In this document: positions 25,008 through 33,737 of the stretch, piece by piece
Position numbering within the stretch: the stretch's first letter is position 1
How the letters are laid out: each line of letters begins with the position of its first letter
Assembly (NCBI RefSeq): GCF_050389775.1
Contig: NZ_CP177144.1
Span: forward strand, 3,844,001-3,908,000
Length of the DNA stretch: 64,000 nucleotides
Direction: 5' to 3'
Origin: Marinibacterium sp050389775
Lineage (GTDB): Bacteria; Pseudomonadota; Alphaproteobacteria; Rhodobacterales; Rhodobacteraceae
The notes under the pieces: generated by a model
Database searches by the model: none
What the model was told of the DNA's origin: nothing
What the model saw: only the letters and a program-made list of their open reading frames with translations
Program-made: the position numbers and the translations under genes

Positions 25008-26678
25008 ATGGCAGATGCAGCCATTCACGGTCACGAACATGAAGACGAGCGGGGGTTCTTCACCCGCTGGTTCATGTCGACCAACCACAAGGACATCGGG
25101 ATTCTCTACCTGATCACCTCGGCGCTCGTCGGGCTGGTCTCGGTCAGCTTCACCGTCTACATGCGGCTCGAGCTGATGGAACCCGGCGTCCAACTGATGT
25201 GCCTCGAGGGGGCGCGGCTGTTCCCCGGGTCGGCGGAATGTACGCCGAACGGGCATCTCTGGAACGTCCTGATCACCGGCCACGGCATCCTGATGATGTT
25301 CTTCGTGGTCATTCCCGCGCTCTTCGGCGGCTTCGGCAACTACTTCATGCCGCTGCAGATCGGCGCGCCGGACATGGCCTTCCCGCGAATGAACAACCTC
25401 AGCTACTGGCTCTATGTCGCCGGGACCACGCTGGCGGTCTGCTCGGTCTTTGCACCGGGCGGCAACGACCAGCTCGGCTCGGGCGTGGGCTGGGTGCTTT
25501 ATCCGCCGCTGTCGGTCAACGAGGCCGGCATGTCGATGGATTTCGCCATCTTCGCCGTGCACCTGTCGGGGGCGTCGTCCATCCTGGGCGCGATCAACAT
25601 GATCACGACCTTCCTGAACATGCGCGCGCCGGGCATGACGCTGTTCAAGGTGCCGCTGTTCGCCTGGTCGATCTTCGTCACCTCCTGGCTGATCCTCCTG
25701 GCCCTGCCCGTGCTGGCCGGCGCGATCACCATGCTGCTGATGGACCGCAACTTCGGTTTCACCTTCTTCGACCCTGCCGGGGGCGGTGACCCGATCCTCT
25801 ACCAGCACATCCTGTGGTTCTTCGGCCACCCCGAGGTCTACATCGTGGTCCTGCCGGGCTTCGGCCTGATCAGCCACGTGATCGCGACCTTCTCGAAGAA
25901 GCCGGTCTTCGGCTACCTGCCGATGGTCTGGGCCCTGATCGCCATCGGCGCCATCGGCTTCGTCGTCTGGGCGCACCACATGTACACGGTCGGCCTGACC
26001 CTGAACCAGCAGGCCTATTTCATGCTGGCAACCATGGTCATCGCCGTGCCCACGGGCATCAAGATCTTCTCGTGGATCGCGACGATGTGGGGCGGCTCGA
26101 TCGAGTTCAAGACGCCGATGCTCTTTGCCTTCGGCTTCCTGTTCCTGTTCACCGTGGGCGGCGTGACCGGCGTTGTGCTCAGCCAGGCCGGCGTCGACCG
26201 CTACTACCACGACACCTACTACGTGGTGGCGCATTTCCACTACACCATGTCGATGGGCGCGGCCTTCACGATCTTCGCGGGCTGCTACTATTACATGCCC
26301 AAGATCACCGGCCGCATGTATCCCGAGAAACTGGGCAAGCTGCACTTCTGGCTGTTCTTCGTCGGCGTCAACCTGACCTTCTTCCCCCAGCACTTCCTGG
26401 GCCGTCAGGGCATGCCGCGGCGCTACATCGACTATCCCGAGGCATTCGCCCTGTGGAACCACGTGTCGTCCTGGGGTGCGCTGATCAGCTTCTCGTCCTT
26501 CCTGCTGTTCTTCGGCATCGTGATCTACACCGTCCGCAAGGGCGCCGTGGAAAACCGCCCGAACTACTGGAACGACTACGCCGATACGCTGGAATTCACC
26601 CTGCCCTCGCCGCCGCCCGAACACACGTTCGAGCAGCTGCCGAAACAGGAGGACTGGGACAAGGGCCACGCCCACTGA
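25008..26678 (+). CDS. ctaD: Cytochrome c oxidase subunit I (aa3-type)
   Basis: A 556-residue inner-membrane subunit that holds haem a, haem a3 and CuB and reduces oxygen while pumping protons. It has 12 membrane segments. Signatures include the haem a ligand in ITGHGILMMFF, the CuB region WFFGHPEVYIVVLPGFG with the cross-linked His-Tyr pair, WAHHMYTVG, and the haem a3 ligands in YVVAHFHYTMSMG. The D-channel motif NNLSYWLYVAG and a K-channel lysine region are visible. AGGAGG precedes the ATG. Other oxidase subunits are not adjacent, as is common for ctaD in Rhodobacterales. Confidence 0.98.
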   Translation: MADAAIHGHEHEDERGFFTRWFMSTNHKDIGILYLITSALVGLVSVSFTVYMRLELMEPGVQLMCLEGARLFPGSAECTPNGHLWNVLITGHGILMMFFVVIPALFGGFGNYFMPLQIGAPDMAFPRMNNLSYWLYVAGTTLAVCSVFAPGGNDQLGSGVGWVLYPPLSVNEAGMSMDFAIFAVHLSGASSILGAINMITTFLNMRAPGMTLFKVPLFAWSIFVTSWLILLALPVLAGAITMLLMDRNFGFTFFDPAGGGDPILYQHILWFFGHPEVYIVVLPGFGLISHVIATFSKKPVFGYLPMVWALIAIGAIGFVVWAHHMYTVGLTLNQQAYFMLATMVIAVPTGIKIFSWIATMWGGSIEFKTPMLFAFGFLFLFTVGGVTGVVLSQAGVDRYYHDTYYVVAHFHYTMSMGAAFTIFAGCYYYMPKITGRMYPEKLGKLHFWLFFVGVNLTFFPQHFLGRQGMPRRYIDYPEAFALWNHVSSWGALISFSSFLLFFGIVIYTVRKGAVENRPNYWNDYADTLEFTLPSPPPEHTFEQLPKQEDWDKGHAH

Positions 26679-27162
26679 TCCCGGCCTCCGGCCAGACAAA
26701 GACGGACAACCCCGGCCCTCGCGCCGGGGTTTTCTTTTGTCCCACGGCCTTTGTCGCCGGCCTATTGCGCCCTGCGCGCTCCCCGCGTCCCCCGGTCCGT
26801 CCACGCCCCACGCCGGAGCCCTTCGCCCCCTGGGCGATCCACGCCGCACCGTCTGCACCCGCGCTGGTCGCGTCCGCCGGTCCAACAACGCGCCAAAGCC
26901 CGCGCCCCCAGGCCCAAGGGCCATCCACGCGGCAAGGGCCAGTCCCGCGCTCCCAAGCCCGGTCACGTCACAACCTCCGCGAACCTCGCCCACCACCGCG
27001 GCAGCCATCGGCGTCAGAACGGCCACGTCGCTCGCCCCCCGGCCCACCGCCCCCCCCAACGCTCGCCCATCCGTGCCGCATCCCCGGCCCATGGCCTCAA
27101 ATTGCCGATAGCGCCCTGCCTCCGGCTCTCGACAGACGGTCCCGCCGCTATATAACCGGCCC
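26679..27162. other. Intergenic region after ctaD, terminator only
   Basis: This 484-bp gap contains the ctaD terminator at 26708-26731 and then about 430 bp of C-rich sequence with no recognisable gene, RNA or regular repeat. It is unusually poor in purine runs on the plus strand. Confidence 0.45.
26708..26731 (+). terminator. ctaD intrinsic terminator
   Basis: A 9-bp perfect stem AACCCCGGC/GCCGGGGTT with a 6-nt loop, followed by TTCTTTT, 30 nt after the ctaD stop. Confidence 0.85.
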
Positions 27163-27657
27163 ATGCCCTATCGTTGGACCGACGCCCAGGACCTGTCCGA
27201 CCGCAGCCCGCGGCAGATGCACCTCTGGCCGCACCAATCCATGACGCCCAGGGGATTCGCCCTGTTCATCGGCATCACCTTCGGCCTGCTTCTGCTTCCG
27301 CTGATGCCCCTGCTCGGCACCTTCCTGCTCTGGGGCCTGCTGCCCTTCCTGATGCTCGCCCTCTGGGGCATCTGGCGCGCGCTCAACGCCAGCCGCCGCC
27401 GCGCCCAGGTCCTGGAAATCCTCACCCTGACCGATGACACCGCCCGGCTGACCCGCCACAATCCGCGTGGCGATATCCAGGAATGGGAAAGCAACCGCCA
27501 CTGGGCCCGCCCGGCCCTGCATGTGCGCGGCGGCCCGGTGCCCAATTACGTCACCCTGCGCGGCCCGGGCCGCGAGGTCGAGATCGGCGCCTTCCTCTCC
27601 GAAGACGAACGCAAGGCCCTCTACGGCGAGCTCGACGCCCTCTTCCGCCACCCCTGA
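27163..27657 (+). CDS. DUF2244 family membrane protein
   Basis: A 164-residue protein with two closely spaced membrane segments (GFALFIGITFGLLLLPLMPLL and FLLWGLLPFLMLALWGIW) and a soluble C-terminal domain. The WPHQSMTPRGF start and the LTDDTARLTRHNP and EIGAFLSEDER blocks match DUF2244, an uncharacterised alphaproteobacterial family. The function is unknown; proximity to ctaD is suggestive only. A T-rich 3' motif follows the stop. Confidence 0.82.
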   Translation: MPYRWTDAQDLSDRSPRQMHLWPHQSMTPRGFALFIGITFGLLLLPLMPLLGTFLLWGLLPFLMLALWGIWRALNASRRRAQVLEILTLTDDTARLTRHNPRGDIQEWESNRHWARPALHVRGGPVPNYVTLRGPGREVEIGAFLSEDERKALYGELDALFRHP

Positions 27658-28143
27658 CCGCCCAAGCGCCAGACGCCCCAGATCAAGCGTACCGCTCCGT
27701 CCCAAGCGCTCCGGCCCCAAAGACCCCAAGCACCCCACCCGAATACAAAGAAAGGCGGCCCCAACCGGCGCCGCCCTCCTGCTTCTTTCTCTTTTCAAGT
27801 ATTCCCGGGGGAGTCCTCGTTCACGAGGACGGGGGCAGCGCCCCCTCCAACCTTGGTCACCTGCACCGTCCTCGGGACAGGCCGCCGTTGCTCGGCCCGC
27901 CACCGCGCATCCGGCGCAAGGCACTGCAAACAAAGGTCAGACTGGGCCCCCATGGCCCTCAATCAACCACCGTCTCTGGCGTCAACAGCCGGCCATCGCC
28001 CTGTCATCCGTCACACCGGCAGAGCCACCAACCTATCATGGCCTCGGCGCCCCTGACCTGCCCCGGCCAGACGGGGACCGTCACCGCAACGGCACGCGCG
28101 TCAGCCCGCGCCGCTCTTGTCATAGGCCCCCGCGCCGGACCGA
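27658..28143. other. Intergenic region between convergent genes
   Basis: This 486-bp gap holds a weak GGCGGC/GCCGCC hairpin (27754-27775), the second copy of the T-rich 3' motif (27777-27806) and a following CCCGGGGGAGTCC-type sequence with GGGGGCAGCGCCCCC at about 27833. Loosely spaced AAGCG copies (27664, 27685, 27704) follow the DUF2244 stop. No gene was found. Confidence 0.45.
27754..27806 (+). terminator. Hairpin plus T-rich dispersed motif, copy 2
   Basis: A 6-bp GGCGGC/GCCGCC hairpin is followed by CTGCTTCTTTCTCTTT and an A/T-rich stretch ending TATTCCCGG. The 16-base core is identical to the minus-strand copy at 21553-21583. Both copies are 3' to genes, fitting a terminator role. Confidence 0.45.
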
Positions 28144-28608
28144 TCAGCCCGCGCAGAGACGCTTCTTGACCAGCGGCCCGACCTTGCCGAAATCCATCTG
28201 GCCGGTGTGGCGCGCCTTCAGCTCGCCCATCACCTTGCCCATGTCCCGGATCGAACAGGCCCCGGTCGCCGCCACGGCATCGGAAATGGCCGCGTCGACC
28301 TCTTCCTCGGCCAGCTGCTTGGGCAGGAATTCCTCGATCACCGAGATCTCGGCCGTTTCGCGTTCGGCCAGGTCCAGCCGCCCGCCTTCCTCGTAGACAC
28401 GCGCGCTCTCGTGGCGCTGCTTGACCATCTTGCCGAGAATCGCCAGCACCTCGGCATCGCCGACCGCAGCCTCCTCGCCGTCGCCGCGCTGCGCGATCTC
28501 GCGATCCTTGATCGCGGCATTGATCAGACGCAGCGTCGCCAAACGGTCGGCCGCCTTGTCCTTCATCGCCTGCTTCAGGGCCGCATTGACCCGCGCACGC
28601 ATATCCAT
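28144..28608 (-). CDS. GatB/YqeY domain protein
   Basis: A 154-residue helical protein. MDMRARVNAALKQAMK is the typical YqeY start, so ATG 28608 is preferred over 28617. Later blocks EFLPKQLAEEEVDAAI and DMGKVMGELKARHTGQMDFG match the family, which shares the tRNA-binding tail domain of GatB. A role in tRNA amidation is suspected but unproven for stand-alone members. It is divergent from carA, a conserved alphaproteobacterial arrangement. Confidence 0.92.
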   Translation of the reverse strand: MDMRARVNAALKQAMKDKAADRLATLRLINAAIKDREIAQRGDGEEAAVGDAEVLAILGKMVKQRHESARVYEEGGRLDLAERETAEISVIEEFLPKQLAEEEVDAAISDAVAATGACSIRDMGKVMGELKARHTGQMDFGKVGPLVKKRLCAG

Positions 28609-28742
28609 CTGTCTCATCCCATCCCTAGGAGCTGCAAATCCCGGAACTTACACAAAACGCCCCGGCCTCTCAACCATGCGCAGGGCATTCCGTTCCGTGA
28701 CCCGCCCCCGCGGCCCCGTTGACAGCCAAACGTGCCCGCCTC

Positions 28743-28771
28743 TTGACCCCTTTCGGGCGCTCCCTTAGATC
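28743..28771 (+). promoter_or_regulatory. Possible carA promoter
   Basis: TTGACC at 28743 and TAGATC at 28766 are 17 bp apart, with the AGGAG site of carA 30 bp further on. The -10 match is weak. Confidence 0.4.
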
Positions 28772-28812
28772 TGCGCCGATTTCCCCCGCCGATGCCCGAT
28801 AGGAGCTGCCCC

Positions 28813-29982
28813 ATGTCCCGCACCGCCCCCGCCCGGCCCACCGCCTGTCTTGCGCTCGCGGATGGCACCCTGTTCTACGGACGGGGCTTCGGCGCCACGG
28901 GCCGAACCGTGGCCGAGCTCTGCTTCAACACCGCCATGACCGGTTACCAGGAGATCATGACCGATCCGTCCTATGCCGGCCAGGTCGTGACCTTCACCTT
29001 CCCCCATATCGGCAATGTCGGCGTCAACGCCCAGGATGACGAGGCCAACACCCCGGCCGCCGCCGGCATGGTCGTCAAATGGGATCCGACCGAGCCGTCC
29101 AACTGGCGCAGCACCGAGCGGCTGACCGAATGGCTGGCCCGCAACGGCCGGGTGGCCATCGGTGGCATCGACACCCGGCGCCTGACCCGGGCGATCCGCC
29201 AGCAGGGCGCGCCGCATGTGGCGCTGGAATACAATCCCGACGGCAATTTCGACATCGAGGACCTGGTCGCCGCCGCCCGCGGCTTTGCCGGGCTCGAAGG
29301 CATGGACCTCGCGGGCGAGGTCACCTGCGCGCAATCCTACCGTTGGGACGAGATGCGGTGGGCCTGGCCCGACGGCTATCCGCGCCAGGAGGCCCCGGTG
29401 CACAAGGTCGTGGCGATCGACTATGGCGCCAAGCGCAACATCCTGCGCTGCCTGGCCACCGCCGGCGCCGATGTCACCGTCCTGCCCGCCACCGCCACGG
29501 CGGCCGAGGTGCTGGCCCACAACCCCGACGGCGTCTTCCTGTCGAACGGCCCCGGCGACCCGGCGGCGACCGGCCAATATGCCGTGCCGATGATCCGCGA
29601 GGTCCTGGACACGACCGATCTGCCGGTCTTCGGCATCTGCCTCGGCCACCAGATGCTGGCCCTGGCCCTGGGCGCCCGGACCGTCAAGATGAACCACGGC
29701 CACCACGGCGCCAACCACCCGGTCAAGGACCTGGAGACCGGCAAGGTCGAGATCACCTCGATGAACCACGGCTTTGCCGTCGACGCCCAGACCCTGCCCG
29801 ACGGCGTGATCGAGACCCACCAATCGCTGTTCGACGGGTCGAACTGCGGTATCCGCATGTCGGACCGCCCGGTCTGGTCGGTCCAGCACCACCCCGAGGC
29901 CAGCCCCGGCCCGCAGGACAGCTATTACCTCTTTGAACGCTTTGCCGCCGCCATGGCCGCGCGCAAGGCCGAGGTCGGCTGA
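28813..29982 (+). CDS. carA: Carbamoyl-phosphate synthase small subunit (glutaminase)
   Basis: A 389-residue subunit that hydrolyses glutamine and passes ammonia to CarB for arginine and pyrimidine synthesis. The N-terminal domain has LALADGTLFYGRGFG and TGYQEIMTDPSYAGQ. The class I amidotransferase domain has FLSNGPGDP, the catalytic Cys276 in GICLGHQ and the HHPEASPGP histidine. ATG 28813 follows AGGAG by 7 nt. carB is not in the window. A hairpin lies 55 nt after the stop. Confidence 0.97.
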   Translation: MSRTAPARPTACLALADGTLFYGRGFGATGRTVAELCFNTAMTGYQEIMTDPSYAGQVVTFTFPHIGNVGVNAQDDEANTPAAAGMVVKWDPTEPSNWRSTERLTEWLARNGRVAIGGIDTRRLTRAIRQQGAPHVALEYNPDGNFDIEDLVAAARGFAGLEGMDLAGEVTCAQSYRWDEMRWAWPDGYPRQEAPVHKVVAIDYGAKRNILRCLATAGADVTVLPATATAAEVLAHNPDGVFLSNGPGDPAATGQYAVPMIREVLDTTDLPVFGICLGHQMLALALGARTVKMNHGHHGANHPVKDLETGKVEITSMNHGFAVDAQTLPDGVIETHQSLFDGSNCGIRMSDRPVWSVQHHPEASPGPQDSYYLFERFAAAMAARKAEVG

Positions 29983-30037
29983 GCCTGCCCCCGCCCGGGC
30001 GCGTGCGCGAGCGGACCGATATTGCGACAGTTTGAGC

Positions 30038-30063
30038 CCGCCCGCCGGTTTTCCGGTGGGCGG
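30038..30063 (+). terminator. carA terminator hairpin
   Basis: An 11-bp stem with one G-U pair closes a TTTT loop (CGCCCGCCGG and CCGGTGGGCG at its core), followed by TTAAGCATT. It lies between carA and the glycosyltransferase gene. Confidence 0.6.
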
Positions 30064-30125
30064 TTAAGCATTCGTTAAGGGCTTTTGATCATCCTTCCGC
30101 CACAGCGGAGGGAGGCCGGGCGCGC

Positions 30126-32204
30126 ATGAGCGAAGCCCATCTGAGACTGGTCAAGACGCCCGAGCCTGCTTGCGAGGATCCTCCGCGCAAGCCGCTTGGC
30201 CGTTACCTTGTCGAAGCCGGCAGCCTGACCACCGAACAGCTTGTCCGCGCGCTGGACATCCAGCAATCGGTGCCCGCGCGGCTGGGCGACATCCTGCGGG
30301 CCGAAGGCTGGACCCACGACGGCGACCTGGCCCGCGCCCTGTCGGTGCAACAGGGGCTGGCCCGGATCGACCTGGCCGAACATCCGCCCGACCCCACGCT
30401 GATCGGCCTGCGCGCGCCGCGTTTCTGGATGAAACACGGCGCCCTGCCCTGGGCCCGGCTGAACGATGCGCTGGTTGTCGTGGCCGGCGATCCCGATGAC
30501 GCGGCCAATGTGCGCGCCGCGCTGGGGCCATCGGCCGCCGTGCTGACAGTCATTGCCGATGCCGGCCAGGTCCAGGCGCATCTGGCCCGCCTGCTGCGCC
30601 CGCGCCTGGCCGCGGCCTCGCTGGCGCGCGTGCCCCCGGAATACAGCTGCCGGTCCTGGCGTGCGGCCCGGACCTGGCAGCGCCTGCCGCTGGCCATGGC
30701 CCTGGCCGTGCTGGGTATCTTCCTGATCCTGCCCTACCAGGTCATCGCCGGGCTCAGCCTGCTGGCCATGGCCTCGCTGATGCTGGTCGCCGCGCTCAAG
30801 ACCGCCGGGCTGGTGTCCTATCTCACCGCCCCCCGCGCCCATCGCCACCGGCTCGAAGACGACACCACCGCCACCGCCCCGACCGGCCCGATCCCTGCCG
30901 ACGGCCGCCACCGGCCGCGATTCTCGGTGCTGGTGCCGCTTTATCGCGAAGAGGCCGTGGCCGAACGCCTGGTCACCCGGCTGCAGGCGCTGACCTATCC
31001 CAAGGCGCTGGTCGAGGTCCTGCTGGTGCTCGAAGAACATGACGCGATCACCCGGGCCGCCCTGGCCCGCAGCACCCTGCCGCCTTGGATCCGCGTTGTC
31101 ACCGTGCCGGCCTATGGCGGGCTGACGACCAAGCCCCGGGCGATGAACTTTGCCCTGGATTTCTGCGACGGCGACATCATCGGCATCTGGGATGCCGAGG
31201 ATCTGCCCGCGCCCGACCAGCTGGAACAGGTGGCTCACCGCTTTGCCCGATGCCCGCGCAACGTGGCCTGCCTGCAGGGTATCCTGGATTTCTACAATGC
31301 CCGCAGCAACTGGCTGGCCCGCTGTTTCACCGTGGAATACGCCAGCTGGTTCCGGGTCATCCTGCCCGGCATCGCCCGGCTTGGCCTGGTCGTGCCGCTT
31401 GGGGGCACAACCCTGTTCATCCGGCGCAGCGTGCTGGAACGGATCGGCGCCTGGGATGCCCATAACGTGACCGAGGATGCCGACCTGGGCGTGCGGCTGG
31501 CCCGCTACGGCTATGTCACCGAGATCATGCCGACCGTCACCCGCGAAGAGGCCAATTGCCGGCCCTGGCCCTGGATCAAGCAGCGCTCGCGCTGGCTGAA
31601 GGGGTTCATGGTCACCTATCTCGTGCACATGCGCCATCCGCGCCGGCTGTGGCGCGACCTGGGGGCGCTGCGTTTCGTGTCGGTCCAGGCGTTCTTCCTG
31701 GGCACGGTATCGCAATTCCTGCTGGCCCCGGTGCTGTGGTCCTTCTGGCTGCTGATGCTGGGCCTGCCGCATCCGGCCCGGGCGGTCCTGCCCGAGAACG
31801 GCACCTCCCTGCTGCTGGGCGTGCTGCTTTATGCCGGGGTGATCAACCTGGGCACCGGGGCGCTGGCCACGCGCGGGGCCGACCGCCGCCACCTGCTGGG
31901 CTGGGTGCCCAGCCTGGTGTTCTATTTTCCGCTGGGTTCGGCCGCGGCCTACAAGGCCCTGTGGGAACTGGCCACCGCGCCCTATTTCTGGGACAAGACC
32001 GAACATGGGCTGGCGTCACCGGTCGATGACCCCGCCCCGCCATCAGACGCTGGACCGCAGGACGCCCCGGCCACCGCCGTGGCCAGCGCGCCGGATGATC
32101 CCCTGGCCCTGGGCCTGCCCCCGGACGCCCATGCGCCCGGCATCGCTCCGCCGGGCGATACAAAAGCCCGCCAACACCCGCCCGATCAGCCCCTTTCGCG
32201 CTGA
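30126..32204 (+). CDS. Glycosyltransferase family 2 with N-terminal MshEN-like domain
   Basis: A 692-residue inner-membrane protein. Residues about 20-150 resemble the N-terminal domain of type II secretion/MshE ATPases (LGRYLVEAGSLTTEQL, LGDILRAEGW, and a PRFWMKHGALPW strand), a fold that can bind cyclic di-GMP. Two membrane segments follow at about 188-235. The GT2 catalytic domain (about 265-500) shows FSVLVPLYREE, DAEDLPAP and the QRSRWLKGF motif of processive enzymes; further membrane segments close the protein. Together these suggest a regulated polysaccharide synthase. The last 19 bp overlap the convergent GntR gene. No other polysaccharide genes are near. Confidence 0.85.
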   Translation: MSEAHLRLVKTPEPACEDPPRKPLGRYLVEAGSLTTEQLVRALDIQQSVPARLGDILRAEGWTHDGDLARALSVQQGLARIDLAEHPPDPTLIGLRAPRFWMKHGALPWARLNDALVVVAGDPDDAANVRAALGPSAAVLTVIADAGQVQAHLARLLRPRLAAASLARVPPEYSCRSWRAARTWQRLPLAMALAVLGIFLILPYQVIAGLSLLAMASLMLVAALKTAGLVSYLTAPRAHRHRLEDDTTATAPTGPIPADGRHRPRFSVLVPLYREEAVAERLVTRLQALTYPKALVEVLLVLEEHDAITRAALARSTLPPWIRVVTVPAYGGLTTKPRAMNFALDFCDGDIIGIWDAEDLPAPDQLEQVAHRFARCPRNVACLQGILDFYNARSNWLARCFTVEYASWFRVILPGIARLGLVVPLGGTTLFIRRSVLERIGAWDAHNVTEDADLGVRLARYGYVTEIMPTVTREEANCRPWPWIKQRSRWLKGFMVTYLVHMRHPRRLWRDLGALRFVSVQAFFLGTVSQFLLAPVLWSFWLLMLGLPHPARAVLPENGTSLLLGVLLYAGVINLGTGALATRGADRRHLLGWVPSLVFYFPLGSAAAYKALWELATAPYFWDKTEHGLASPVDDPAPPSDAGPQDAPATAVASAPDDPLALGLPPDAHAPGIAPPGDTKARQHPPDQPLSR

Positions 32205-32836
32205 CCGGCATCCTGTTTCAACCGGGTCATGAAGGCGATCGAGATATGTTCCTTCAGCGCCAGGTCCGCGGCATCCTCGTCGCGCCGTTCGATGGCCGAC
32301 ACGATGCCGTCATGTTCGCTCTGGGCGATCTCGCCCCGACCGGTGGCCGCCAGCGAGGTCGTGGCCATCAGCGCCATGGTCCGGTGCACCAGGTCGAGCT
32401 GCTGGACCAGGTAGCGGTTGTGCGAGGCCAGGTGGATCTGCTTGTGGAACCGGCGGTTGGCCCGCGACAGCGCCGCCGGATCGCTGACCAGCGCATCATC
32501 GGCCGTGACCATGTCGCGCAGCACGCGGATCTCTTCCTCGGTGGCATGGCGCGCGGCCAGCCGGGCGGCCAGCCCTTCCAGTTCGCGCCGCACGACGTAA
32601 AGCTCGGCCATCTGGTTGTGGTCCAGCGAGGCCACGATCAGCGACCGCCCGTCGCGCTCCAGCAGCGATTGCGTTTCCAGCCGCTGCAACGCCTCGCGGA
32701 TGGGCGTGCGCGACACGCCGAACCGCTCGGCCAGGTCGCTTTCGACCAGCCGGTCGCCGGGCTTGTAAAGCCCCATGTCGATCGCCTCGAGAACGAGGCT
32801 ATAGGCATCCGTCTGGGTCGTCTTGCTCTGGTTCAT
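32186..32836 (-). CDS. GntR-family (FadR/FCD subgroup) transcription regulator
   Basis: A 216-residue regulator. The winged helix (about 8-75) has LVESDLAERFGVSRTPIREALQ split over the recognition helix, and the FCD ligand domain (about 85-210) carries the Asp/His metal-binding pattern (RRFHKQIHLASHN and SEHDGIVSAI). Members respond to organic acids, often for transport or degradation genes. The regulated genes are not obvious here. It overlaps the glycosyltransferase gene by 19 bp at the 3' end and is divergent from the nucleotidase. Confidence 0.92.
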   Translation of the reverse strand: MNQSKTTQTDAYSLVLEAIDMGLYKPGDRLVESDLAERFGVSRTPIREALQRLETQSLLERDGRSLIVASLDHNQMAELYVVRRELEGLAARLAARHATEEEIRVLRDMVTADDALVSDPAALSRANRRFHKQIHLASHNRYLVQQLDLVHRTMALMATTSLAATGRGEIAQSEHDGIVSAIERRDEDAADLALKEHISIAFMTRLKQDAGQRERG

Positions 32837-32937
32837 CTGGTCCCGGTCCTCCGTCGGCCGACCTTATCGGCTTCCCGCCGGGGCCTTCAAGTGCGCCATT
32901 GGTTGCAACGCCGCCCGGCGGGGCCTAACAGGTCGGC

Positions 32938-33585
32938 ATGGTAAAGCAACATTTCGGCCACGTCCGCACCTGGGTCTTCGACCTGGACAACACGCTCTAT
33001 CCGCCCCAGGCGCGCCTCTTCGACCAGATCGAGACGCGGATGACCGATTACGTCAGCACGTCGCTCGGCGTGTCGCGCGACGAGGCCAACCGCCTGCGCA
33101 AGCTCTACTGGGCCGAATATGGCACCACCCTGGCCGGGCTGATGGAAATCCACGGCATCGATCCCGGGCCCTACCTGACCGATGTGCACGACATCTCGTT
33201 CCACCCGCTGCAGCCCGATGCCCTGCTGGCCGCCTGCATCGCCGCCCTGCCCGGCCGGCGCATCGTCTATACCAACGGCACCGCGCCCTATGCCGAACGC
33301 GTGCTCGAAGCCCGCGGCCTGGCCGGGCTGTTCGATGCGGTCTATGGCGTCGAACATGCCGGATTCCAGCCCAAGCCGCGCCGGGTGGCCTTTGAAACGG
33401 TCTTTGCCCTCGACGGGCTGGACACCGCGACCGGGGCCATGTTCGAGGACGATCCGCGCAACCTGGCCGAACCCCATGCCATGGGCATGCGCACGATCCA
33501 TGTCGCCCCCGAGGCGCTGGCCGCCGATCACATCCACCACCATACCGATGATCTCACGGCCTTCCTGCGACAGCTGACAGAGTGA
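32938..33585 (+). CDS. HAD-superfamily pyrimidine 5'-nucleotidase
   Basis: A 215-residue HAD hydrolase. Motif I is FDLDNTLYP with the nucleophile Asp, motif II is VYTNGT, motif III is the lysine in FQPKPRR and motif IV is MFEDDPRNL. The YPPQARLFDQIETRM start and HDISFHPLQPD block match the Sdt1/pyrimidine 5'-nucleotidase subgroup. It removes phosphate from UMP/CMP-like nucleotides. It stands between a GntR regulator and a ubiquinone-type hydroxylase. Confidence 0.9.
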   Translation: MVKQHFGHVRTWVFDLDNTLYPPQARLFDQIETRMTDYVSTSLGVSRDEANRLRKLYWAEYGTTLAGLMEIHGIDPGPYLTDVHDISFHPLQPDALLAACIAALPGRRIVYTNGTAPYAERVLEARGLAGLFDAVYGVEHAGFQPKPRRVAFETVFALDGLDTATGAMFEDDPRNLAEPHAMGMRTIHVAPEALAADHIHHHTDDLTAFLRQLTE

Positions 33586-33737
33586 CGCATTCCGGCCCTC
33601 GGGCTCTGGCCCGTGGCCGGGGGGCGGGCTAGGTTGTGGCCCGGGCCGGGCGGCCAGGCGCCCGCCGGCGGCCCGGACGAGACGGGGCACGACCGACAGG
33701 CGCGCCCGGCACCTGGGGCGCCAAGGAGAGGCCGATC

